Shown here: positions 7,776 to 15,825 of the stretch, piece after piece
How positions within the stretch are numbered: the stretch's first letter is position 1
Layout of the letters: each line of letters starts with the position of its first letter
Assembly (NCBI GenBank): GCA_963923035.1
Contig: CAWUKT010000022.1
Location: 1-64,000, forward strand
From: CAWUKT01 sp963923035
GTDB lineage: Bacteria > Bacteroidota > Bacteroidia > J057 > JADKCL01
Reading direction: 5' to 3'
DNA length: 64,000 nt
Translations under genes and position numbers: made by a program
Notes under the pieces: generated by a model
The model's input: only the letters and a program-made list of their open reading frames with translations
Database searches by the model: none
Told to the model about the DNA's origin: nothing

Positions 7776-7809
7776 AATGGGCCGCCCGTCGGGTGGCCCA
7801 TTCTATTTG
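7776..7809 (+). terminator. Terminator after mdh
   Basis: AATGGGCCGCCC (7776-7787) pairs with GGGTGGCCCATT (7791-7802, one G-T wobble), loop GTC, followed by CTATTTG. Confidence 0.8.
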
Positions 7810-8100
7810 TCTGCTCTTTTACCCCCATCGGAGAACACCTGATTGTAAGGTCGCGGCCCCAACCGACTCCCGATCCCTTCTTTCGTTTTTCCCAATCCCC
7901 CCTCAGACCTCCCAATCGGCTTTTTCCCCATTATTCTCTTCCTCTTCCCGCTTAACTTCCCTGAATGAATTCGGCCTGATTTGAATTGGAATTGCGAAAT
8001 CAATCCAAGAAATTTCTGTCAGTTGAAACGTGGTCCGGCAGACCTCCTCTCCGGACTTTAGAAAGTATACATAGAACAACATCCAGCTAACGCTAATACT
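7810..8100. other. Gene-free pyrimidine-rich spacer
   Basis: No gene seen. The first half is C/T-rich on the plus strand; the second half leads into the hybrid kinase start at 8101. A minus-strand frame spanning here continues through the kinase gene and is an antisense shadow. No clear TAnnTTTG box was found. Confidence 0.4.
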
Positions 8101-11100
8101 TTGAAGCGTCTGTTCATCATTTTCGCTCTGATGGGAGGGTGGTGCTGGGCTTTGGCACAGCAATTCAGCTTCTTCCCGGTTGGCCTCAAAGAGGGCCTGC
8201 CCGGTTCCTACGTGACGTCCATGTTGGAAGATGAGCGCGGCTACCTCTGGGTGACGTTCTACGGAGCGGGGGCGGGCTATTACGATGGCCACCAATTTCA
8301 CGTGCCGGATGGGGGAGAGGGCTTCGAAAATGGGATGATGACCTATATGATCCAGGATTCGCGGGGCACGCTTTGGTTTGCGCAGCGGGGATTGGGGTTG
8401 CAGACCTATGATGGCCGGGAGGTGCGGGTGATCGGTTCGGAAGCCAATGTCCCGAACGGCCTGGTCCGGACCATGGCCGAGGCGCCCGATGGAAGCATTT
8501 GGTTGGGCATGGCCGATGGTGGCCTCTACCACATGGTGGACAGCCTGTTTGAGCCCGTACCCAATACGGGAGAATTGAAGGGGAAACTCATCTACAAGCT
8601 GTTTTGGGAGGACGAAGAAAAATTGCTGATCGGGACCTCCGAAGGGGCCTATTCCTACCAAAACCGCAGTCTCCAACTGATGGATTTCCTGAAGGGGCCC
8701 ACTTCGAACCTGGTCAAAGACATTCACCGGGACCGTCAGGGCCGGATTTGGGTCGCCACTTCCGCCGAAGGATTGTTCCGCTTCACCGGCGACACCTATA
8801 CCCAATTTACCACTGCTGAAGGATTGCCCGAAAATCACCTCCATGCCATTACTGAGGATGGCCGGGGCCGGATTTGGATTGGCACGCGGCAGGGCATCGC
8901 TTCCATTGTGAACGATGAAGTTCAGGTCTTTCGGGCGGAGAATGGATTGTGCTTTGAGAATGTGGTGAACCTGATGGTGGACCACGAGGACAATCTTTGG
9001 ATGGGCAGCCCGGCGTACGGGCTGTGTCGCTTTTCCAACAGCTCCTTTGTGCGCTACGGACGTAAGGAGGGCTTGGTGGACCCGGTGGTCTGGGGAGTGG
9101 ACCGGGACGACAATGGAGACCTGTTGGTGGGAACGGAACGTGGCATTTACCAAATGACCGATGATGGCCCGGTGCCCCTGCCGGGTGTCTCACCCGATTA
9201 CAAGGACTTCCGGTATTCAGACATGATGCGGGATTCGAAAGACCGCCTGTGGATTGGGACCAACCAGGGACCGGTCATGCGGACCGGCCAAACCATGAGT
9301 CTGATCCCCTGGGACGCCAAACGCAACGTATACATCTTCTGCTTTTTCGAAGATTCCCAAGGCCGCCTTTTCCTCGGCACCCACAGCGAACTGTATGAAT
9401 TTGACGAAACCCGCCGCCGCTTTGTCCTGAGCACTTTGCTCCCGGAGGATGGACCGCGCGGCATTTACGATATGGTCGAAACCCCCGATGGCAGCCTGTA
9501 TTTGGCGTCGACGGAGCGGGGGCTGATGCGGGTCAAGGACGGAAAGGTCGAGGAGTTGGGGCAACAGTATCCGCAGTTGCAGATGATTGGGATCACCTTG
9601 GCGGTCAGTCGGACCGGCCATGTGTGGATGGGCGGTTTTGAAGGCCTCGTGCGCTTTGATGGAGAATCGGCCTGCTATCTAGACCAGGGAGATGGCCTGA
9701 ACTCGGCAGGCGTTTATTCATTGCTGTTCGACGAGTATGGCTATATGTGGGTCGGAACGGACCGGGGCCTGGCCCGGGTCACCCTGGACCCGGATGAAGC
9801 GCCGGTCCAGGTGGAGAACTTCGGCTTTGACGAAGGTTTTTCCGCGATTGAGTGCAACCAGAAATCCATCCTGGCCGATCCGGATGGCACTTTGTGGGTT
9901 GGGACGGTGGGAGGACTCTTCCACTGCGATGCCCGCTTGCTGCGGACATCGGTCCCGCCGGAATCGACCTTCATTACGGGGCTCCGCCTTGACCGTCAGC
10001 CGGTCCCGTGGACCGCTCTGGTGGACAGCGCGCCGGGCTGGAACCAGGCGCCGACTGAGATTTCATTGGACTACGACCAAAATAACCTGACCCTGGATTT
10101 CCAGGGCGTCCATTATTCCGCTCCCTCCAAAGTACAATACAGCTACCGCCTGGAAGGCCTGGACAAAGATTGGTCGCCCGTTTCCCGGGAGAATTCGGCC
10201 GTCTACACCAACCTTCCTTCGGGGCATTATACCTTCGAGGTGCGCTCCTTCGTTGGAAACCGTTCAGTTCCCGGTCCGACCAGCTCGCTGGCCATCAACA
10301 TCCGCGGGCCCATTTGGTCCCACTGGTGGTTCTGGCCGATTGCCTTGTTACTGGCCGGCACAGCATTTTATCTGATCGTCAAGCTCCGCCTCCGTCAGCT
10401 CCGACGGCGCTCGCTCCGCCTCCAGGAAGAAGTCGACCTAAGAACCGCGGAACTCAAGGCCGAGAAGGAGAAGGTGGAAGCGGCCAACCTCGAAATCCTT
10501 TCCCAAAAAGAACAAACAGAGGCCGCCAACCGCGCAAAATCGGACTTCCTGGCCACGATGAGCCACGAAATCCGCACCCCGATGAACGGGGTGATTGGGA
10601 TGACGGACTTGATCATGCGGACGGACCTCGACGAGGAGCAACGGAAATTTGTGCGGAATATTCGCCTGAGTGGGGAGAGTCTCCTCACCCTGATCAATGA
10701 TATATTAGACTTCTCCCGCATCGAAAGCGGGAAACTGGAACTGGAACGGGAAGAATTTGATGTGCGGGAAGTCATCAGTGAAGTCTTGCAAATCCTGGCC
10801 TTCACGGCCCATGCCAAGGACCTGGACCTCATCGGTGACGTCCATCCCAAAGTGCCCCAAATGATCATGGGAGATGCCGGTCGCATCCGCCAAATCCTGA
10901 TCAACCTCGTGGGCAATGCGGTCAAATTTACTTCCAAGGGCCATATCCGGGTGGATTTGCGGTCCATGACGTCGGCTTCCGGCCAGGTCCGCTTGAAGTT
11001 TGCGGTGACGGATACCGGGATCGGGATTCCCGCGCCGAAACAGGCGAGCCTGTTTGATGCCTTCGAGCAGGTGGACGCTTCCACCCAACGGAAATACGGC

Positions 11101-12426
11101 GGAACCGGCCTGGGATTGACCATTTGCAAGCAGCTCGTCCAGTTGATGGGAGGAGAAATCTGGGTGGAAAGCGAAGTCGGGCAAGGATCGACTTTCTATT
11201 TTACCCTCCCCCTGACCAACGAATCGGCTCCCCCCGTCCGTCCCCCGGCGATGCCCGAATTGCGCCTCTTCATCGGCTCTTTCAAGCAGGCCGAAGAAGA
11301 ATTGCTGCGGAAGTGGTCGACCCAATTGGGGATCAAGCCAACGTGTACGCAGCAGCCCGAAACGGCGATTCTCGCCCTGGAACGGGCCGATACCTACGAC
11401 CATTTCGTCCTGGACCTGCGGCTCGTGGACCAGCATCCCGCCCTGTCGGAGTTGGTCCAGGATGTGCTGGAGCGCCACAATTTGCCCGTGACGCTGATCA
11501 GCCGTCCCGATTGGATGTCCCGGAAATACCAACGAAAATTCCCCGGAGCCCAATTCATGTTCCGTCCCCTCGATCACCGCTCGTGGTTCGATGCGCTGTT
11601 CCTGCGTTTGGGCAAGGGCGCCGACCTGCGGGTCGACGACGACGACGAGCAACCGCTGGCGGCCCGCCATCCCCTGCGCATCCTGATTGCGGAGGACAAT
11701 CCGATCAACCAGGAGGTCGCGAAAGGGCTGATGTTGCGGTTGGGGTATCAGCCCGAGATCGCGGAAAATGGCCTGGAAGCCTTACAGCGGGTGCAGGAAA
11801 AGAAATTCGATCTGGTATTCATGGATGTTCAGATGCCGGAAATGGATGGCTACCAGGCCACGAAGGGCATCATCTCGGCCCTGGGCGAGGACCGGCCCCG
11901 GATCGTGGCCATGACCGCCAATGCGATGCAGGGCGACCGGGAGAAGTGCCTGGATGCCGGCATGGATGGCTATGTGTCGAAGCCCATCATGGTGAGTGAG
12001 ATTGCGGCGGCGATCCAGGAGACGCCCACTTCATTGCCGGCGAAGCCGGTGGTGCCGAAGGGAAGCGTCATCGACCTGGAGGCGCTGGTGCAGATTTCGG
12101 GGGGCGACCGGGACTTCATGCAGGCGATTTTGGAGAAAATTGTCCTGAAGATGGAGCCCACGTTCGAGGCGATGGAAGGATTGGTGGAAGACGGGCAATG
12201 GAAGGAGCTGAAGGGGCTGGCACACAGCCTCAAGTCCTCGAGTGGCTACGCGGGGTCTCGTCGCCTGACGAGCCTGCTCCAGCAGATCGAGACGGTCGCG
12301 GAGGAAGAGCCGGAGGAGGTTCGGATTCAGGAGTTGATCGCCGATGCCCGGGAAATGGGCTGGCTGGTGGTACAGGCGTTGCGGAAGGAAATGCAGGCCG
12401 ACGGAGACAATGTTCAGGTCTTTTGA
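8101..12426 (+). CDS. Giant hybrid histidine kinase (Reg_prop, HK, REC, Hpt)
   Basis: Hybrid two-component sensor, 1441 aa, starting with TTG followed by a clear signal peptide (KRLFIIFALMGGWCWALAQ). Residues about 30-620 are Reg_prop beta-propeller repeats (LWVTFYGAGAGYYDG, IWVATSAEGLFRF, IWIGTRQGIASI and others); about 650-735 a Y_Y_Y domain (VQYSYRLEGLDKDWSPV); a membrane segment at about 746-766; a coiled coil; HisKA with phospho-acceptor His822 in TMSHEIRTPMNGVIGM; HATPase with Asn939 (NLVGNAVKFTS) and the GTGLGLTI box; a degenerate receiver-like region (about 1060-1180); a receiver with Asp1242 in FMDVQMPEMDGY; and an Hpt domain with His1375 in GLAHSLKSSSG. The periplasmic propeller resembles glycan-sensing hybrid systems of Bacteroidota, but there is no AraC-type output domain, so phosphate must pass through Hpt to a separate regulator not seen here. 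Ligand unknown. Confidence 0.95.
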   Translation: MKRLFIIFALMGGWCWALAQQFSFFPVGLKEGLPGSYVTSMLEDERGYLWVTFYGAGAGYYDGHQFHVPDGGEGFENGMMTYMIQDSRGTLWFAQRGLGLQTYDGREVRVIGSEANVPNGLVRTMAEAPDGSIWLGMADGGLYHMVDSLFEPVPNTGELKGKLIYKLFWEDEEKLLIGTSEGAYSYQNRSLQLMDFLKGPTSNLVKDIHRDRQGRIWVATSAEGLFRFTGDTYTQFTTAEGLPENHLHAITEDGRGRIWIGTRQGIASIVNDEVQVFRAENGLCFENVVNLMVDHEDNLWMGSPAYGLCRFSNSSFVRYGRKEGLVDPVVWGVDRDDNGDLLVGTERGIYQMTDDGPVPLPGVSPDYKDFRYSDMMRDSKDRLWIGTNQGPVMRTGQTMSLIPWDAKRNVYIFCFFEDSQGRLFLGTHSELYEFDETRRRFVLSTLLPEDGPRGIYDMVETPDGSLYLASTERGLMRVKDGKVEELGQQYPQLQMIGITLAVSRTGHVWMGGFEGLVRFDGESACYLDQGDGLNSAGVYSLLFDEYGYMWVGTDRGLARVTLDPDEAPVQVENFGFDEGFSAIECNQKSILADPDGTLWVGTVGGLFHCDARLLRTSVPPESTFITGLRLDRQPVPWTALVDSAPGWNQAPTEISLDYDQNNLTLDFQGVHYSAPSKVQYSYRLEGLDKDWSPVSRENSAVYTNLPSGHYTFEVRSFVGNRSVPGPTSSLAINIRGPIWSHWWFWPIALLLAGTAFYLIVKLRLRQLRRRSLRLQEEVDLRTAELKAEKEKVEAANLEILSQKEQTEAANRAKSDFLATMSHEIRTPMNGVIGMTDLIMRTDLDEEQRKFVRNIRLSGESLLTLINDILDFSRIESGKLELEREEFDVREVISEVLQILAFTAHAKDLDLIGDVHPKVPQMIMGDAGRIRQILINLVGNAVKFTSKGHIRVDLRSMTSASGQVRLKFAVTDTGIGIPAPKQASLFDAFEQVDASTQRKYGGTGLGLTICKQLVQLMGGEIWVESEVGQGSTFYFTLPLTNESAPPVRPPAMPELRLFIGSFKQAEEELLRKWSTQLGIKPTCTQQPETAILALERADTYDHFVLDLRLVDQHPALSELVQDVLERHNLPVTLISRPDWMSRKYQRKFPGAQFMFRPLDHRSWFDALFLRLGKGADLRVDDDDEQPLAARHPLRILIAEDNPINQEVAKGLMLRLGYQPEIAENGLEALQRVQEKKFDLVFMDVQMPEMDGYQATKGIISALGEDRPRIVAMTANAMQGDREKCLDAGMDGYVSKPIMVSEIAAAIQETPTSLPAKPVVPKGSVIDLEALVQISGGDRDFMQAILEKIVLKMEPTFEAMEGLVEDGQWKELKGLAHSLKSSSGYAGSRRLTSLLQQIETVAEEEPEEVRIQELIADAREMGWLVVQALRKEMQADGDNVQVF

Positions 12427-12447
12427 GAAAACCATTCCAAAGACGAC

Positions 12448-12864
12448 CTAATCATTCAATAATTTTTCTTGTAAGCGGTTGAAGCCTTTGATGACATCGG
12501 GTTCGATGACGGCATAGGGTTCGATTCGACGGGCCTGGTAAATGATCAGAATGGCCGCATTGCGGTTGCGGTCGCGGAGCTGCTGGATCAGGGGAGCTTT
12601 GTGGAGGCGGGTGGCTTCACGAAGTCGACGCTTGAGGAGGTTGCGGTCGACTGCCTTCTTAAAGGCGCGCTTGGGGACGGAGAAGGCCACCATGAGGTGG
12701 AAAGTCACCAGGTCTGGAGGAAGGTCAAAGGCATAAACGATGCGGATTCGACCGGCCCGGACCTGTTGACGGTGCTCAAATAAAATATCAAAGCTGCGCC
12801 GGTAGCACAGCTTTTCATATTTTTTGAACGTATATCGTACTTCCGGTTGTTCGCCGGAGGACAT
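12448..12864 (-). CDS. rnpA: Ribonuclease P protein component
   Basis: Protein subunit of RNase P, which matures tRNA 5' ends. 138 aa, basic. The family signature is present at the centre: SVPKRAFKKAVDRNLLKRRLREA, with FKKYEKLCYRRSFDILFEHRQ upstream as the usual N-terminal motif and the closing AILIIYQARRIEPYAVIEPDVIKGFNRL. It lies 6 bases downstream of rpmH, the conserved bacterial order. The C-terminus is somewhat long. The start ATG (MSSGEQPEVRYTF) is the only one that keeps the conserved TFKKYEKL motif. Confidence 0.95.
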   Translation of the reverse strand: MSSGEQPEVRYTFKKYEKLCYRRSFDILFEHRQQVRAGRIRIVYAFDLPPDLVTFHLMVAFSVPKRAFKKAVDRNLLKRRLREATRLHKAPLIQQLRDRNRNAAILIIYQARRIEPYAVIEPDVIKGFNRLQEKLLND

Positions 12865-12870
12865 GAGTTC

Positions 12871-13029
12871 TTATTGCTTGCGGCGCTTCTCGTCGCTCAC
12901 GCTGAGCTTCTTGCGGCCTTTGCGACGACGGGCATTCAGTACTTTTTGGCCGTCTTTGCTGGCCATGCGGGAACGAAATCCGTGCTTGTTGCGCCGCTTT
13001 CTCTTACTGGGTTGAAATGTACGTTTCAT
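12871..13029 (-). CDS. rpmH: 50S ribosomal protein L34
   Basis: Translated by eye: 52 residues starting MKRTFQPSKRKRRNKHGFRS and continuing RMASKDGQKVLNARRRKGRKKLSVSDEKRRKQ, stop TAA at 12871-12873. This is the full L34 pattern with the Bacteroidota-type C-terminal extension. It is the first gene of the rpmH-rnpA pair, 6 bases before rnpA. Overlapping plus-strand frames here are shadows. Confidence 0.97.
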   Translation of the reverse strand: MKRTFQPSKRKRRNKHGFRSRMASKDGQKVLNARRRKGRKKLSVSDEKRRKQ

Positions 13030-13061
13030 AATTTAAGACGGTATTCCTTTTTTGCGGAGTG

Positions 13062-13089
13062 CAAAAATAGAGATTCTTATCCACAACAA
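13062..13089 (-). promoter_or_regulatory. rpmH promoter overlapping a DnaA box
   Basis: On the minus strand, TTG (plus 13087-13089), a 17-base spacer and a perfect -7 box TATTTTTG (plus 13062-13069) precede the rpmH ATG by 32 bases. Between the two boxes, on the plus strand at 13077-13085, lies a perfect consensus DnaA box TTATCCACA. Confidence 0.65.
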
Positions 13090-13199
13090 AAAGCCTGTGT
13101 CTAAATTTATTCTCATTTGCCTCCGGGCTTCTTTCAAAGATGCCATTCCCTTCCCATTTCCCCAACAATCCTCATGTGTTTTTCCCCGGGAGAATCTTT

Positions 13200-13207
13200 T
13201 ATCTTTG
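13200..13207 (+). promoter_or_regulatory. -7 box upstream of trhO
   Basis: Perfect TATCTTTG, 19 bases before the trhO ATG at 13227. No TTG at the expected -33 distance, so the promoter call rests on this element and its position. Confidence 0.4.
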
Positions 13208-13226
13208 TCCCACTCAGCATTGAATT

Positions 13227-14213
13227 ATGGAAACAAGTCCGACGCATCCCTACGAAGTCCTGCTGTATTACAACTTCACTCCGGTTCCCGATCCCGAAGC
13301 GGTTCGGCTGGAGATGGAGGCCTTCTGTCAGGCCAACGGTTTGTTGGGGAGGATTCTGATTGGGAAAGAAGGGTTGAATGGAACGGTCTCGGGGTTGAAG
13401 AAAGATACCGCATCTTACATGGCCTGGATTGGGGCGCATCCCATTTTTAACGATACAGAATTCAAAATCGATGCTGTGCCCGGGCACACTTTTCTCAAAT
13501 TGCATGTAAGAGTCAAGGAGGAAATTGTCCACTTGGGGGTGTCCGATCTGGATCCCAGCTCCGAATTGGAGAATTATGTGGAGCCGGAAGAGTTCCGGGA
13601 AGTCCTCCGTTCCAATCGTGAGGATGTGATTATTCTGGATGCCCGGTCGAATTATGAGCACCGGGTGGGCAAGTTTCGGGGAGCGGTGACCCTGGATATC
13701 GACAATTTCCGGGAGCTGCCCGAGAAGTTGGAGGAGCTGGATCATTTGAAAGACAAGAAGATATATACCTATTGTACCGGAGGCATCAAATGTGAAAAGG
13801 TCTCCCGGCTGATGAAGGAGAAGGGCTTTGACGAGGTGTACCAGCTGCACGGGGGGATCATCCGCTACGGCCATGAGGTGGGCGGAGAGGACTTTGAAGG
13901 GAGTTGCTACGTGTTTGATCAACGGGTGGTGGTGCCGGTGAATACGGTCAATCCCACTGTCATCGGACAGTGTCGGGTATGTGGCTCGGAGACCGAGACC
14001 ATGATCAATTGTGCGAATCCCGACTGCAACGACCATTTTCTCATCTGCGGCAATTGCGCCGAGCGCCTCGAAGGCTGCTGCTCCGAAGGCTGCCTAGAAA
14101 GCCCCCGCCGCCGCACCTTTGACGGGCGCGGTTACTACCTCCGCGGCGTCAACTCGAAGTTGTACGTCGACAACCCCGACCCGAATTATATTCGGGAACA
14201 AGAGGTTCAGTAA
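13227..14213 (+). CDS. trhO: tRNA uridine(34) hydroxylase TrhO
   Basis: Oxygen-dependent tRNA 5-hydroxyuridine synthase (YceA family, rhodanese fold), 328 aa. N-terminal domain with LLYYNFTPVPDPEAVR and GRILIGKEGLNGTVSG (about 12-57); rhodanese domain about 115-225 with IILDARSNYEHRVGKFRGAV and the active-site loop TYCTGGIKCEK (Cys183); C-terminal Cys-rich region about 248-290 (CRVCGS, CANPDCNDHFLICGNC, CCSEGC), a likely zinc-binding segment typical of the family. Length and motifs are standard for the Bacteroidota branch. Stand-alone gene with divergent rpmH-rnpA on its left and a structured gene-free stretch on its right. Confidence 0.93.
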   Translation: METSPTHPYEVLLYYNFTPVPDPEAVRLEMEAFCQANGLLGRILIGKEGLNGTVSGLKKDTASYMAWIGAHPIFNDTEFKIDAVPGHTFLKLHVRVKEEIVHLGVSDLDPSSELENYVEPEEFREVLRSNREDVIILDARSNYEHRVGKFRGAVTLDIDNFRELPEKLEELDHLKDKKIYTYCTGGIKCEKVSRLMKEKGFDEVYQLHGGIIRYGHEVGGEDFEGSCYVFDQRVVVPVNTVNPTVIGQCRVCGSETETMINCANPDCNDHFLICGNCAERLEGCCSEGCLESPRRRTFDGRGYYLRGVNSKLYVDNPDPNYIREQEVQ

Positions 14214-14899
14214 CCTTCCCGCCAACTACTTAATTTATCCGCCAAAAGGCACAACAATGCCTTTGCTGCCAGTTGGCTGGCAAGTAGAGAGGAATCCTGA
14301 AAACTAAAGCAAAGCAGGTATCGGGTCGTTGACGCAAGCCGATTCCCCGTCCATTTCAGAATTATTGATCATCAATACTCCGACAAGCCGGAAGAGATCG
14401 GCGGTGAGGCGGCAACGGATCGTTGCCGCAATCCATCAAATGGCCGCCACCTCCTGGATTGCCAGTGTCTGGAACTAACAACCTTTCCCGGCCCCTCTAA
14501 ATCGAAACAATCAAATCCGCTCAAAGCATGTAAGATTTTTCGGCTATTTATAGTTAAATTCTTGCGTCCTAGAAATTCTTGTCCTATATTGATCCTCGAT
14601 AGGTTAAAGCAACATTTTATTCGTTCTTTCTTTTTCAACGGAATCACTGAGACATTTAAGGGTCCTGTGTTTATGGACCCTCGAAGAAAGAAAGGGGTAG
14701 ATCAAAGCCTTGCTGCTAGATTCTCTGATGATTAGCGCATTTTGATCTGTTCGGTGGCTCAGGCCACTGCGACTGACCTTCAAGACTAAAACTTAAAACT
14801 GTCTGTCAATAGAAAATTGCAAAAGTAGCCACTGGTAACGTTTTGCTCCTTTCTTTTCTTCCTGACTTCCCTTCCCCCCGAATTTCTCCCCCCCCCCCT
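14214..14899. other. Gene-free stretch with many hairpins, possible RNA
   Basis: No convincing protein gene in 686 bases. Visible inverted repeats: GCCAACT (14221-14227) with AGTTGGC (14271-14277) enclosing AAAGGCA (14245-14251) with TGCCTTT (14258-14264); GCGGCAAC (14409-14416) with GTTGCCGC (14422-14429); GCAATCC (14428-14434) with GGATTGC (14456-14462); GGGTCC (14660-14665) with GGACCC (14675-14680); GTGGC (14754-14758) with GCCAC (14763-14767). A short C run, CCCCCCCCCC, lies at 14889-14898. The density of stems suggests a non-coding RNA or relic repeats; no known RNA family was recognised. Confidence 0.4.
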
Positions 14900-15763
14900 T
14901 CAATGTAAGAACAAGATGGAAGCCATCCCGCTGAAGATGAGCGCTTTGAGCAATTGGCTCTGGCGATGAAAGTCTTTGGGGTTGCTTGCCTGTATCAGCA
15001 GGTACAGGAAATAAAGCAATGGTAGCTGCACCAGGACCACTGAGGCGATGATATAAGGCCAATTCACCACGTCGTTCAGGATGAGTTCCTGCCAAAACGG
15101 GATATAACAGGTCCCAATCATCATCAGCGTCGCCACGTACAGGACTTTTTTGGTGGATTTGATGCCAATGCGGATCGGCAGGGTGTTCAAATGGAAGCGA
15201 AGATCGCCCCGGATGTCTTCGATGTCTTTGACGACTTCGCGGAGGAAGGTGATTTCAAAGGCAAATACGATGGTCCAGACGAGCGGGAAGGTCAGCTGGT
15301 AAATCACGGCCGCGTAGTAAAGGACGGCGGCGGTGAGGGCGGCGATGACCAGGTTGCCGATGACGGTGGTCCGCTTCAGTTGCCAGGCGTAGAGAAAGAG
15401 GAGGGCGGCGGCGCCGACATTGATGAGGAAGACGGGCAAGTCCTGGAGAAAAAAGGAGGCTGCCAATGTAAGGCCCACGGCAGAAAAGTAAGCGGTGAGG
15501 ACTTTTTTGACGGACAAATGGGCGTTGACGATGACCCGCCGCGGTTTGTTGAGGCGGTCGATTTTGAAGTCGAAGGCGTCGTTGACCCAGTAGCCGGTGG
15601 CGGAAATGACCGCCAGCACGCCGAAGCCAATCCAGAATTGGCTGTCCCGGAGAAATTCGAAGGAGTGTTCCAGTCCGAGAAATCCACCCAGGCCGAAGGC
15701 CAGCACTGAAATCAGCACATTCAGGGGCCGGGACAGGATGAAAAAATGGCGCAGGTCCTTCAT
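14900..15763 (-). CDS. UbiA-family prenyltransferase
   Basis: Integral-membrane aromatic or lipid prenyltransferase, 287 aa, with about eight hydrophobic segments. The two Asp-rich, Mg-prenyl-diphosphate-binding motifs are intact: NDAFDFKIDRLNKPRR from Asn61 (N-D-x-x-D-x-x-x-D) and KDIEDIRGD (Asp180, Asp183, Asp187). The pattern resembles the geranylgeranylglycerol-phosphate / (S)-2,3-di-O-geranylgeranylglyceryl phosphate synthase-like members common in Bacteroidota, whose real substrate is mostly untested. The start at MKDLRHFFILSRPLNVL was chosen because it places the first helix correctly; the upstream frame is unrelated. Lies 62 bases downstream of the gene ending at 15826 on the same strand. 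Confidence 0.9.
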   Translation of the reverse strand: MKDLRHFFILSRPLNVLISVLAFGLGGFLGLEHSFEFLRDSQFWIGFGVLAVISATGYWVNDAFDFKIDRLNKPRRVIVNAHLSVKKVLTAYFSAVGLTLAASFFLQDLPVFLINVGAAALLFLYAWQLKRTTVIGNLVIAALTAAVLYYAAVIYQLTFPLVWTIVFAFEITFLREVVKDIEDIRGDLRFHLNTLPIRIGIKSTKKVLYVATLMMIGTCYIPFWQELILNDVVNWPYIIASVVLVQLPLLYFLYLLIQASNPKDFHRQSQLLKALIFSGMASILFLH

Positions 15764-15825
15764 GGGGTAAAGATACGAGATTCTGGGGCGGGAATTGGAA
15801 GGAATGGGGGATTGGGGAAAATGGC

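Noticed and set aside
13062..13103. Replication origin at the rpmH locus
   Set aside because: Only one consensus DnaA box and no AT-rich unwinding region or dnaA gene nearby; kept only as a single box in the promoter.
14221..14480. RNase P RNA or tmRNA in the hairpin-rich gap
   Set aside because: The conserved RNase P core (GAGGAAAGTCC-type) and tmRNA ends were not found; only generic stems.
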